DNA from: Raphanus sativus
Lineage: Eukaryota; Streptophyta; Magnoliopsida; Brassicales; Brassicaceae
Direction: 5' to 3'
Assembly: GCF_000801105.2 (NCBI RefSeq)
Contig: NC_079516.1
Location: forward strand, 6,262,001 to 6,326,000
Length of the DNA stretch: 64,000 bases
Of the stretch, positions 23,141 through 34,160 are shown one piece after another. The notes under the pieces are model-generated. The model did not search any database. It worked only from the letters and a program-made list of their open reading frames with translations, and was not told where the DNA came from. The first letter of the stretch is position 1; every line of letters starts with the position of its first letter. The position numbers and the translations under genes are program-made.

Positions 23141-23801
23141 TGAAGGTGGTGAAGGAACTCACCTCGATGGAGACATAAACTCTGCAACTAATGTTTCATT
23201 ATCCGTAAGTCTTTAATGGATCTCTTCTTTACATTGTTATTGTACGTTTTTTGTTTTGTTTACCTTTTCCATGTCCAATGCCCGCCCATTGGCTATGCAT
23301 CCGTTTGATTCCTTTTTTTTTGCATCTCCCTTTTTTTAAAAGATACTGCTGGTCTCACTGAAGTCCAAGACTATATCTATGCCTTTCTGCGTATAGATAT
23401 TCCCCCATAGGTACAGAGCCGTGTTCTGCTATTCCCTTTCGAATTTGTTTACTATTTGGTCTCCACTAACTAGGCTTTGTCATCGTATCAGCGGGGTTTG
23501 ATGCGGCTAGAGGAGACCCATTAGGATGCTGTGATGATGTAAGTTCTACATTCTAAGACTGTTTTTGACAACTTCTGGAGTCGGTATTGTCTTGTGCACT
23601 TCATGAGAGGATGTTCTGTTCAATTTACAAGTTTGGTTATAAGATTAATGACCACGCCTTCGAGAGCTGGCCTGCAAACTGTTCTTGATTTAATGAAAAG
23701 GAAGCTTGTTCGGGTTCCCACATGGTGGAAAATGAGGTCGAAAGAAGCTTTTGTACAACATTATCTCTGCTCGTATGAGTTCAAGATCGAAGAGATGCTA
23801 G
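23141..23801 (+). pseudogene. HDA15: HDA15-type histone deacetylase pseudogene (copy 1)
   Basis: Several short blocks match the order of an RPD3-class plant deacetylase as I remember HDA15 (At3g18520). An N-terminal piece reads GDINSATN (about 23160-23190), then KDTAGLTEVQ (23338-23368), then DYIYAF (23371-23387). The exon VIVSAGFDAARGDPLGCC (23478-23532) is followed by a splice-like gtaagt. Next come TTPSRAGLQTVLDL (23651 on) and MKRKLVRVPTWWK. The C-terminal GRKKLLYNIISARMSSRSKR is now out of frame and ends at TAG 23799-23801. Most of the catalytic domain is missing, introns are ragged, and a frameshift plus stop follow WWK. It cannot make an enzyme. It lies head-to-head in 3' direction with the MSH2 remnant. 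Confidence 0.85.
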
Positions 23802-23929
23802 AAACACATCTTCCTAATCCCCTCTTAGCCACTGTATTCTAATTCTAAAATCTTTTGATGCCATGAGCATACTAAAAATCAGGACACTGATCTAGATATC
23901 TCGATTCTGTTCAAGTGTCAGAAAGAGTT

Positions 23930-24240
23930 GTATTAGTCTGAAGCCTTTCTCATATGATAACAAGTTTTACTTACAGAAAGGATTGAGCTTCTACGCATGG
24001 ATGTCTGCTTCCTTCTAGTAAGATATGTCAACATTCTCTCAGCATTTATGAAATAAAACTGCCAAGTAACAATCAAATCAACTTGAGGTTTGTACTACCA
24101 ACCGAAGAGGTGACTTCTGGCCTCTACAGTATTGGAGTAGGGCAGCTCAGTTGGCAGCCAAATCAACAAAGCCTAACCAAACATCTATTTCAGGAAGCCA
24201 ACCTTGCTCTAAATCTCTCAAACACCTAAACCATGCAACA
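23930..24240 (-). pseudogene. MSH2: MSH2-type mismatch-repair pseudogene fragment (copy 1)
   Basis: On the minus strand, 24200 to about 24098 reads LPEIDVWLGFVDLAAN, then a stop, then in a shifted frame CPTP followed by RPEVTSS. This corresponds to the plant MSH2 stretch before the Walker A region. After an intron-like gap, 24020 to about 23980 reads ILLEGSRHPCVEAQ, the next MSH2 block, and then a weak CYHMRKA-like match. Frameshifts and stops break it, and the ATPase domain and the N-terminal half are absent. In Arabidopsis MSH2 (At3g18524) is next to HDA15, so this is local decay of a collinear gene. The match is from memory of the family. Confidence 0.8.
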
Positions 24241-27200
24241 TACATAAACTATGTTGTTGATAAAAAAAAACATAAACTATGTTGAATTTGGCGGGTAACG
24301 GACTGGCGGGGGCATGTATTTATTTGTGGATGCTGATCCATTGGATACAAAGACCCATAAACCCATATTGGGCTTATTCGGCTTAACAAACATTTGTCTA
24401 TACTGTAGTTAGTTATTGAAATCACAAATCCGGAACTTTTGAGTATACATGTTACGACGAGAAGATATAAATGCTTCATTTCTTTGTGGAAAAATGATTG
24501 ACGACAAAACTGTTTGGATGATGATAGATTTTCACAAATGATTATCCAAATAATTTAATTTATGTGATTAATATCTATATATATAGATGATAAGTTATCT
24601 AGGAAAACTTTGGACAAAGGGAAGTGGAAGGTTTGTACTAGAAAGCACTATATTGGCTATAGAGGACGATGATGGAGTTAAAAAAAGTCATATGAACTTA
24701 TCTTTATGTCACTTATGGTTCCAAATAGTCAGGTATATTCCCCTTTTTTTATTGATTCCTTATTTATCTTCATCAGTTTCATTCTTTATTTTTGATATAT
24801 TCTGTTAACTATAATGATCTTTGAATCACATGTGATCTTCATGAATGTCTTTTTCTTTACTAAACACACACATTTTCTTTTTGGGGAGAGAAATAAAGTT
24901 TGTTGATGATACTGAAAAGCAAAAATTATAAGGGATAAGTGTCTGTACACATAAAAGGTCCAGTTTTTTTCATTTTTATCATTTTTTTTTCAAAAAAAAT
25001 ATTTGAGTGCATCGCCTAACAATTTATTATTGCAGAATTTGTTTTCTAAATGTCAATGCGATAAGAGTTTAATACTGAAACACTACGAATGTTGACATTG
25101 TATTTACGGTTTGTCGCATATTTATTCTGCATAGTTAAAGTCAAGAAAATGGATATCGGAAATTAACAGTAAATATTCTGTTATTTATTTTTATAAACTA
25201 AGGAAATTAATTGTTATTGACAGGAGATATTATCACAGAGTTAACTGTCCCCAGTTTCTTGTCTAAGGAAATTAATTGTTATTGACAGGAGATATTATCA
25301 CAGAGTTTAACTGTCCCCAGTTTCTTGTCATGATGATATTTTAAAAACTTTATAGAGTACAGCCAACCTAACCAAGCCATGATATAACACACACACACAC
25401 ACTTACTTATCTATGAACATATAATAAACAATCCACACGCACACACATATATACATACAACATACATCATTTACTTATACATTTTATAGTGTGTGTTTGT
25501 GACATTATAATTGACAAAACATATTTTGTTATGTCTTTTCCGACTTCGACATTGTGTGACATCAAACTTTAAGAACACTAAGTTCCAATTAGAACACGTT
25601 TAATTATCAAACCCATCATCCAAAAGTAAAACCATCTGTCATATTCAAGGATTAGTTATTGATTAGTACATGTACCCGATAATCATCTTGTTTCATTTTT
25701 GTTATCAAAATTATTTGTTTATAAAAGAAATTCATAAGTATACTTTTACCATATGTACATAGAAATTTATTCTTAGGAGGTAGATAAAATCACACCTAAA
25801 TTTGGATATATTTGTAGAAGTAATCTCTAGATTTGTGCGTATTCGAGCAAGATCTAGCTTTATATAAGTTCGATTTATGTTATAAAGTATTGATCATCCA
25901 TTCGATTTCAAACTTTACATAAAATATATCAAGACATGACGTCTTATGATATTTCATACAAAATACATAAATAAGGATATACGTCTGTATATAAACAGAC
26001 TGTTACATCATAAACCAAATTTAGAGGTGAAGCATGGAGCAAAGATAAAGTAAGCAAATTGAATATTTGAGTTTGGTTGAAGCCAGTAAAAAGGTTTGAA
26101 ATGATTAAAATAAAAGGTCTGGTATCATGAGGTTACATCGCCAGGAGGAAATGAACATCAATTTACTAACTTTAATAAACCTGTTAAAGATTAAAATGCA
26201 AACTCAATCTTCGTTTGGAACTAGACAAAAATAAATAAAGATAAACCATCATAAACTGAATTTGTTGATATATATATACACTATATTCTACAAATAATGT
26301 AGTTCAATATATACAAGATACGAGAAAGGCTAATTAGATTACATTACTGATATAAAAAGAGCAAAGAGATTTTTCTGAGGTTAAAATCTTGAACAAACAT
26401 ATTTTTTTCTAAAAAGAATATACTCACACATTTTACCACATTGACTTAAAGTGAAAATATGCTTCTAACTAATTATTAGGATTTTTTAAATGATCCTATA
26501 CGATCTGATCAAATATGGCATGCATCTCTAGATTGCAAAGTTATATAATTCTAAAAAGAACAATAATATGAAAATTTGGTGTTGTCAAATCTCCTGAACT
26601 TAAGCGTGAAAGTAGGAACATGTTGTATAGCCTATATCTCTATCTTTTCGCTATCCCTAAACCTCAAAGAAGCACTTCATCAACGTCTTACTCTACCATA
26701 AGTTTGTCACGATAATATGTCATATTCTTATTAAAAGTCAAATACTCAAGATAACATCGTTTCTCTTTATTCATATGTAAACTAAAATGTCATAACCAAC
26801 TTAGATAATCGTGATCTATATTCAAGAGGTGACTGTAATTAAAAAATGTATTGTTTCTTTTTTTTGGCAATTAATCTTTATATTGATTTAACCAACCAAA
26901 AATATTCTGAACCAAATAGTGAGTTCAGACAAACTCTTTAGGAACCATTTTGTTATAGCTAGTTCCTTTATATTAATTGGATAGTTTCTATTTAATTTTA
27001 TATATTTTACTATGTTGTGTCTCGAAGTTTTATGAGTCTTGATTCAAGAGTGATGGTTTAATTTAATTTTCTTGTAGAACTATTATACATTTTTGTCTGC
27101 AAACAAGAAAATGGCTACAAATAAAAAGATGTTTAAGAGTATGGAAGGACGAAGAAGCCAATACTGAGTTCCCATGAAGAAAAGTGGAGACAATTAGACA

Positions 27201-27648
27201 AACACACATTATTTTCCAGAACACATTTCCTTGAAAGGAAACTGCGCAAAGGAACGATAGTTAAAAAGAGCATTGACTATCTTTGCTATAAATAGAAAAT
27301 GATTCATTATCAATTCAAGAACCAAAACAACAAATGTAGATGATATATAAATAAAGTTGGAATTTTGTACTTTTGGTAGTGCTAATGAGTGACTGAGATT
27401 TGTAACCAACAAATTTGGGAACAGAAGGTAGCTAATATAACACATAATGAAAGCACTCAGGGGAAAAGCAAAACCAGTACCCACTTTGCAAAAAAAAAAG
27501 AAGTTTCAAAGATTAATCTAAGATTGAAACCTTAATTTTGCGTTTCAGTATAAACAAGCTAAACTGATTCACAAAAAAAGAACTAATTTTGTGATATGTA
27601 TGATGCTGTCTTCTTCAGGGTTATGAGAAAGAAAAATTGAAAGCAACC
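24241..27648. other. Gene-poor part of copy 1
   Basis: No supported gene. Contents: a 65-bp tandem duplication (25199-25329), a short CA repeat at 25387-25401, and otherwise AT-rich DNA. A stretch at 24587-24740 has somewhat coding-like composition (LGKLWTKGSGRFVLES) but matches nothing I know. Confidence 0.5.
25199..25329. repeat. 65-bp tandem duplication
   Basis: Units 25199-25263 and 25264-25329 are identical except for one extra t in the second. Both start taaggaaattaattgttatt and end cagtttcttgtc. The same pair is in copy 2 near 36448-36578, so it is older than the split between the copies. Confidence 0.9.
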
Positions 27649-27750
27649 TTAGAAGAAGCCAGCGAGTCCTTCCATTATGTCATGTGGTCCTCCTGATAAT
27701 GGCAGGCCTAGGGAGATAAAGAGAGAAGAGAGAGAAAGAAGAGAAAGCAT
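27649..27750 (-). CDS. Possible 33-residue small protein or 3' exon (copy 1)
   Basis: The minus-strand frame reads MLSLLSLSSLFISLGLPL and continues SGGPHDIMEGLAGFF. The second half has real-protein composition. The sequence just before it (ctctttatctccctag) looks like a 3' splice acceptor, so it may be a terminal exon rather than a complete peptide. It is unchanged in copy 2 (38942-39043). In copy 1 the LINE has inserted 12 bp upstream of the ATG. I do not recognise the family. Confidence 0.3.
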   Translation of the reverse strand: MLSLLSLSSLFISLGLPLSGGPHDIMEGLAGFF

Positions 27751-27762
27751 GGGATGCTTGAT

Positions 27763-30520
27763 TTTTTTTTTTGAGCAAACAGAAACTTCAATTTAAAAGA
27801 GGAGTTTAAACTACAACAGTTGCAGAAAAAGAAATTGAGAACAAAGCTGCTTTCGACAGTAAGTCAGCTTGGGAGTTTGCTAAACGCGGGATGTAATTAA
27901 ACGAGATAAAGGAGAAGGACTGCGCCAACATGGCAATGTCATGCAGCACACCCTTCAACACCACATCTTGACCATGAGTCTTCAATAGTGAGATGAGGTT
28001 CTTTGAATCAGAGTAAACATGAATACAACTGATATGAGAAGCAACTGCAGCAGAGAGTGCAGCTTTTACCGCCAGCGCTTCAGCCACTAGAGCCGAAGGT
28101 ACAGAGAGTCGGTTTGAAGAAGAACGTTCGATGATTGAGTTGGTAGCGTCACGGAGGATCCAGCCCATTCCACAATTTCCAGACGATGAATCCCAAGCTG
28201 CATCAGAAAAGCAAGACCAAGTAAATGAATTAACAACGACTGGATTTGGTGCAGCAGGGACCACACACTGTGGTAGTTTAGGCGCAGTGATCAGCATCTG
28301 AGCTGCTCTCCACGCCCTTGCATCTTGTATGGCTTTAAGAATCGAGTCCTGTTCCGAGAAGGACTTGTTTTCAAAAACCAACTTGTTCCTGTTAGTCCAA
28401 AGGACCCAGAGAACCCAAGGATACAAGGGTGTAGTGCCTAATCCCAAAGGAGGAAGAGAGACCGTCTTCCGGCATTGCTGCAGGAGGGAAGAGATGGACG
28501 TGATGCTAGTCGCGTCCGGTTTGAACATGCAGGGTACTAGCTCCCATACTTTAGTGGCAAAAGGGCATTGCAAGAGTACATGTGTTTCAGTCTCGAGCGC
28601 TCCACATCGTTTGCACAGGGGGTCAACTGCAATACCTCTGCTATTGAGAACAGAGCCAACCGGGAGCGCCGCATTGTTAGCCTTCCACAAGAAGTGTTTT
28701 ATCTTTGGGGAAGTATCAACTTGCCAAATACACTTCTTCCATTTGAACTCTCTATCCTCATGGGTTCCATTGCAGAGCTTCGCCAACGCATAGCCAGACT
28801 TAGTTGAGTAAATACCAGAGGCATTAAGGAGCCACACGCGATCGTCAGATGCCCCCATTGCACTCGGAACCAACTTGCAGATAGTCCTCTCATACTGGGG
28901 GAGTACTCTGCGAATCACATCAATATCCCAGTCATTAGTACCTGGGAGGATGAGTTTATCCACACACCAGTCCTTTGATTCGAGAGTTGGCGGCCCTATT
29001 GGGCTTAATGGTTCCGAAGTTGACAACCAAGGCTCTCTCCACATGTTGACCCCCTTACCTGCTCCCACAGCCCATCCAAGTCCCATTGTCAAGAGGTCGC
29101 GTCCTACTAGCAAACCACGCCAGCCATGGGAGGCAGATTTCGGAGCTTGGACGTGAAGAAAGGGAGACTGTGAGCAATATTTCCCCAGCAGGATCTTAGC
29201 GAGTAGTGAGTTTGGGTTCTGCAGCACCCTCCACGACTGCTTGGCCAATAAGGCATCATTAAACTGAACAATCTCCCGAAAGCCTAGACCACCCGCACTC
29301 TTAGGTTTTGCAAGCTTCTCCCAAGACACCCAGCACATCTTTTTGATCCCCGGTATTGCATCCCACCGGAACCTAGTAAGCACAGATTGAATCTGCTTAC
29401 ACAAAGATAAAGGGAGCTTGAAACACGACATGGAGTAGGTGGGCATGGCAGCCAGAACAGATTTTAAGAGAATCAATTTTCCAGCCCCCGATAAGAATCG
29501 TGTTGTCCAGCTATGGGAACGTTGTCTTATGCGGTCCACTAAAGAGGCGAAGATGTCCCTTTTCCTCCTATTAAAATGCTCGGGAAGCCCTAAGTATTTC
29601 CCAATCCCGCCCTCGTTCAGAATTTGTAGTTGTTCCCTGATACGTCTTTTAGCAGAAGCCGGGGTCTTTGCGGAGAACGTAATCGCTGACTTATCCAAGT
29701 TAATGAATTGACCCGAAGCCTCTTCATATTTTTTCAGGATAGATATCAAAGCGGTGCAGCTTCTGGGATCCGTTCGACTGAAGAACATAGTGTCGTCCGC
29801 GAAAAGAAGGTGGTTAATGGACGGGCTATTGCGCGAAACCTTCACCCCAATAACATCGCCTCTCTGTTGCGCTTTCTTGCACAGTCCGGAGAGGACTTCC
29901 GTGCAAAGGATGAATAGGTAAGGGGAGAGGGGATCTCCCTGCCTAATTCCACGAGATGGAATCACTCTCCCCTGTGCCGCGCCATTGATCAAGTACGAGT
30001 AAGAGACCGAGGTAACACACGTCATGATCCAGGATATCCAAATGTCGTGGAAACCAAACCGAGTGAGCACATTACGCAAGAAGCCCCATTCTATGCGATC
30101 ATATGCTTTACTCATATCAGTTTTTATCGCCATGCTGCATCTTATCTTAGCTTCCGAGTGCTGAAGATAGTGAAGAATCTCATGCGTTATCAGAACATTA
30201 TCAGAGATAGCCCTTCCTTTGACAAAGGCGGATTGATGTTCTGATATGAGATGAGGAAGCAAAGGCTGGAGTCTTCGAGTCATCACCTTGGCAATGATTT
30301 TGTAATGCGTTGAGCAAAGAGCAATGGGACGGTAATCTGCTACCTTCCTCGGACCCGAAATCTTCGGGATAAGCCTTACATGAGTCTCATTTTGCCGAGA
30401 ATCCAGCAAATTAGTGGAGAAGAAGTCCTGGATATCAGTCACCACATCATCCCCAAGGATATCCCAAAAGGATTGGTAGAAGCTTGCAGAGAAGCCATCT
30501 GGTCCCGGCGCCTTATCCGG
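27763..30520 (-). mobile_element. L1-type LINE retrotransposon, 3' part, up to the gap
   Basis: On the minus strand the element ends in an A run (plus-strand t run, 27763-27772) exactly where homology between copies 1 and 2 stops. Copy 2 has the uninterrupted site gcttgat|aattaggtac. The 5' part (ORF1, endonuclease and start of the reverse transcriptase) lies in or beyond the N gap. The reading frame is open throughout, so the insertion looks recent. The 3' untranslated region is only about 40 bp. Confidence 0.95.
27806..30520 (-). CDS. LINE ORF2: reverse transcriptase, zinc-binding domain and RNase H (5' end missing)
   Basis: 904 residues are visible, starting PDKAPGPDGF at the gap edge. 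Reverse transcriptase marks: the PDKAPGPDG entry motif, RLIPK and YRPIALC, DMSKAYDRIEW (first catalytic Asp), GIRQGDPLSPYLF, and FADD at about 29792-29803 (catalytic pair). A plant LINE zf-RVT domain follows near 28535-28745 (KIKHFLWK, then C-x2-C and H-x4-C spacing in CKRCG...HVLLQC). The C-terminus is an RNase H domain (27830-28230) with Asp in CFSDAAWD, Glu in VAEALAVKAA, Asp in VYSDSKN and Asp in NSQADLLSKA. There are no internal stops. It copies element RNA at a nicked target. The missing 5' part prevents judging whether the element is full-length. Confidence 0.95.
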   Translation of the reverse strand, partial: PDKAPGPDGFSASFYQSFWDILGDDVVTDIQDFFSTNLLDSRQNETHVRLIPKISGPRKVADYRPIALCSTHYKIIAKVMTRRLQPLLPHLISEHQSAFVKGRAISDNVLITHEILHYLQHSEAKIRCSMAIKTDMSKAYDRIEWGFLRNVLTRFGFHDIWISWIMTCVTSVSYSYLINGAAQGRVIPSRGIRQGDPLSPYLFILCTEVLSGLCKKAQQRGDVIGVKVSRNSPSINHLLFADDTMFFSRTDPRSCTALISILKKYEEASGQFINLDKSAITFSAKTPASAKRRIREQLQILNEGGIGKYLGLPEHFNRRKRDIFASLVDRIRQRSHSWTTRFLSGAGKLILLKSVLAAMPTYSMSCFKLPLSLCKQIQSVLTRFRWDAIPGIKKMCWVSWEKLAKPKSAGGLGFREIVQFNDALLAKQSWRVLQNPNSLLAKILLGKYCSQSPFLHVQAPKSASHGWRGLLVGRDLLTMGLGWAVGAGKGVNMWREPWLSTSEPLSPIGPPTLESKDWCVDKLILPGTNDWDIDVIRRVLPQYERTICKLVPSAMGASDDRVWLLNASGIYSTKSGYALAKLCNGTHEDREFKWKKCIWQVDTSPKIKHFLWKANNAALPVGSVLNSRGIAVDPLCKRCGALETETHVLLQCPFATKVWELVPCMFKPDATSITSISSLLQQCRKTVSLPPLGLGTTPLYPWVLWVLWTNRNKLVFENKSFSEQDSILKAIQDARAWRAAQMLITAPKLPQCVVPAAPNPVVVNSFTWSCFSDAAWDSSSGNCGMGWILRDATNSIIERSSSNRLSVPSALVAEALAVKAALSAAVASHISCIHVYSDSKNLISLLKTHGQDVVLKGVLHDIAMLAQSFSFISFNYIPRLANSQADLLSKAALFSISFSATVVV

Positions 30521-30620
30521 NNNNNNNNNNNNNNNNNNNNNNNNNNNNNNNNNNNNNNNNNNNNNNNNNNNNNNNNNNNNNNNNNNNNNNNNNNNNNNNN
30601 NNNNNNNNNNNNNNNNNNNN
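30521..30620. other. Assembly gap of 100 N
   Basis: Exactly 100 unknown bases, the conventional size for a gap of unknown length. The left flank is inside a LINE; the right flank begins abruptly inside a retroposon-like repeat identical to 19601 onward. Distance and even adjacency across the gap are therefore unproven. Confidence 0.98.
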
Positions 30621-31953
30621 ATCAAGTGAGGTTTGGTTCAGTTGCTCATCTTCTTCTTTAACTGAGTTCTGCTCACCCGATGCAATATCCTTAGCCTTTA
30701 AGTATTGTTGTTCTTTTCATATTTTACCATGCTGTACTTCCTCCCCATGTTTTTAATAGAAAAATTTGTTAAAAAAAAAAGAGAACAATATAAAACTAAC
30801 AGTGAAACAAAAAAACAAAATAATTAATTGCTGAACCTATTAATAATCATTTATCCATGTTATAAATATATTCAAAATGAAACAAACAGTCTAAAATATT
30901 ACATAATAAAAATAAAAATAGTTAATTACAATAATAATCCAACACTAATCTAACAATATTTATCTATAACAAACACAATTAGATATTTTAAAATTTACAA
31001 ACATAAACCCGCATAGGCGTGCGGATCAAAATCTAATTGTTATTATTACATATAAGAAACAAGATCCATCTAGGACCGAAGAAGCTTATAGAGCAGGTAA
31101 CAAATCGATTAGAAATCAGTGTCAATGTTTCTCACATATCTATTCATATGTTATGGGAGCAATTGGTTGGATTGTAGGTGTAGAAATTGTGCCGTAGAAT
31201 TTTGACTGTATAATTTGTTGATATAGTTGTATCTAGTATACATGTAGAAATTAAATGAAAAAAAATTGAAAAATAAATATATTCTTACAGTAATATTTAA
31301 AAGAGAAATATATTCATACAGCAGTATATATTTACTTTAGAAAATAAAGTTTATATAATCATTTTATTGACTTTAGCTTTAAAGATTAGTTAAGCATGAT
31401 TGTTAATTTTAATGGTTATAGATAGATTAGTTGTAGTCTTGTAGATAGAAATCAAAGTTAAAGGTACTATTATAACCTAACCAATCAATCCCTATATATA
31501 TACCTATCTAATTAGAGAGTATTCCCAAAAAAAAAACTGAGATAGAAAAAAAAACTGAAAGATCATCTATAAATCTAAATGATGGATCAGAAACATGAGC
31601 ATCAAATCTTATCGATGCATGAAGAAACAAACGAAGTATGAAACTGGAAAAACCATCTGCATTATTCTCCTGAAGATTGACGTTGCAGTGTGCGCAGCAA
31701 TTAGAAGAAGAAAGCTGACAGAAATGTTTTTGACTTTTTTTTCTTTCAAATTTTCAGCTGCTAAATGTCTCTTAAACCGAATGTGCATAAACTACTAATA
31801 GAGTCTATGAAAATTGTTTCCGGAAATATCACTTCCAGAAACAATTTGTATGTTACAAATACCATATTTGTAACATACAGATGAAAAATAGTGTCTAAAC
31901 TGATACAATGATCAACTTTCACATTCCACTTAAAAGAAACTTTAATGATCTAA

Positions 31954-33232
31954 CTAGATTTTGACCCGCGCTTTTAAAGCGCGAGTTTATTTTCCTTTAC
32001 TTTTTTCTAAATTGACAAATATTTAGTAAATGTCACATTTTCATATATTTGTTTTTTTATAAAAGACTTAAACTTTTTATCTTTCTTTATCGTGTTTCAT
32101 TTTAAATGAGTATAGGTCAGAGCATAATATCCAGACCCGAAGAACCAACCTGAACCGACCCGACAATCAGGGTCCCGAACCGATCAGACCCCGGGTAAAT
32201 ATCCGAATGAGTTCTAAATTGCTATATCCGAGAACCGGTCCCAAACTCAACCCTAACCGAGAACTAAATGAGTACCCGAAGATATTTGAAATGTGAATAT
32301 ATATCTAAAAACATATGTTATAATTATATTTATAATTATTTTAATATTTTGAATTAATATTATAAGTTAACTATAGTAGTTATTTTTAGTATTTTAAGTA
32401 TTTTTGGATAAAATATGATAATTTGGATAAAAATTTACCCAAAAAACTGTATATAATGGATATTTTTGGTTTCTTTTGGTTACTTTTGAGTAATTTGGAT
32501 ACAAAAATTTGAATTGAATCGGATACTTTGGTTACTTTGAGTATAAATAACCGAACCCGTTTTAGATACTTTGGTTATTTGGTTATTTTCCAGGTTTTAT
32601 GCATGAGAACCGAACCCACCCGGACCCGGAAAGACCTGATTCAAACCCGATCCAAAATTTTATAATACCCAAATGGGGTTTAATTTCAAAACCCGAAAAA
32701 CCCGATACCCGAAAGAACCGATTCGTACCCGAATGAGTATCCGAACGTCCAGATCTAATGAGTATTTATGTTTAGAAAATTAAACTTTATTTTTAATGAA
32801 TTAATTAAGTTGGTATAACTCTAATACATTAATTTTATTATGTGGTTAATTTTTTAATAAAAAATATATACTTTTAATAAAGATTTATACTTTTCAATGA
32901 AAAAATTCAATTTTTATGATGCTTAAATTATATTAAAAAGAAAAAAACATAATAATTAAGTGATTAATTTTTGTTCACTACACAAAATATTAAGAATGAT
33001 TGAAAATAAATTATTTGAACTTAGAGAAAAAAATAAGAATTTGATCTGATTTTTTAGTCTGTCCAAATGGCCCAAAAGAGATGATGTGGACAGTGGGCTA
33101 GATCCAAAAAATGACCTAATATAGATTTGTTATTAATATTACTTGATTACCCTTAATGAAATATGCAATGTTAGTAAAGAAAATGATACTTTTAGTAAAA
33201 AGACCAATATGATCCTACTTTAATAGTATAGA
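31954..33232 (-). mobile_element. Non-autonomous Helitron, copy 2
   Basis: Same element as 20934-22212, in the part of the repeat where I see no differences between copies. Confidence 0.8.
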
Positions 33233-34160
33233 TGAGTTCTTCCATAAACTTACACCTTAACATATTTCAAGAGTGAAAGACCCAATGACGATAAACTTAC
33301 ACATGGTAGTCCAAGTTTTATTTTTAATATGTTTTATGTTGATTTTGTATTACCTGTTTGCCTCTTCAGATTGGTGTCTATGTCCAACCGGCTGATAATG
33401 TAAAAAATAAAAATAAAATAAATATAAGGGAAAAATGGCTTTTAAATCCCCAACTATTTAAAATCAACACTTTTAATACCAACTATCATTTGCGCAGATT
33501 TATTCCTGAAGTTATTGTTGACTGTGCAAAATCAGACTTTAAAAATCAAAATAAGTTATTACATGAATTATAATTAGAAAAATCAATCGGTTTGACATTT
33601 AAAAACCCAGAAATTCTTAGAATCAATTATGCAAGATGATGAAAGAGATTTTCTTCGAGTTCAGATAATTTTTGTTGATATAAAAAAAATTCTAGTGAAA
33701 ATATAAAAAAATTGATACTGAAAATAAAAAAAATGATTCATTTCTTTAACAACAATATTTGTTTTTTCTCTCTCAAAATGGAATCACTCAGAGAGCATCG
33801 ATTTTAAAATTTTATAGGTTTTTGAAAGCCAAATCAATATTTTATTTAATTGTAATTCATTTTTTTTAAATAACTAATGTTGACTTTTTAATGTTGACTG
33901 CAAATATTTTGTGCAAGTGATAGTTTGGTATTAAAAGTGCTGATTTCAAATAGTTGAGATTTAAAAGGCTATTTTCCCATAAATATAGTGGTTATTATCT
34001 TGTATTCAGTAATGGGCTTTGGGCTTTTCCTATTGGATCTTCATCGCATAGTTTACTAAGTGGACCATAGCTATTCAGCCCAAATAATTTTAACATCACA
34101 TCGTCGTGGTCGTCTCTCTCTTCTGCTCTGTTGCGCCACCGTAGCCGTGAAGAGTTTTTG

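Larger units (their letters stand above)
19601..27762 (+). repeat. Copy 1 of the large near-identical direct repeat (about 8.2 kb)
   Basis: Base 19601 corresponds to 30621, directly after the N gap. From 19601 to 23003 I see no difference from copy 2 at a constant offset of 11020. The first substitution I found is at 23004 (t, versus c at 34024). After that, single-base changes, small indels and one 245-bp length difference occur to the end of the homology at 27762. Copy 1 then runs straight into the poly(T) of a minus-strand LINE. It contains Helitrons, the HDA15 and MSH2 remnants and a 65-bp tandem duplication. Confidence 0.93.
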
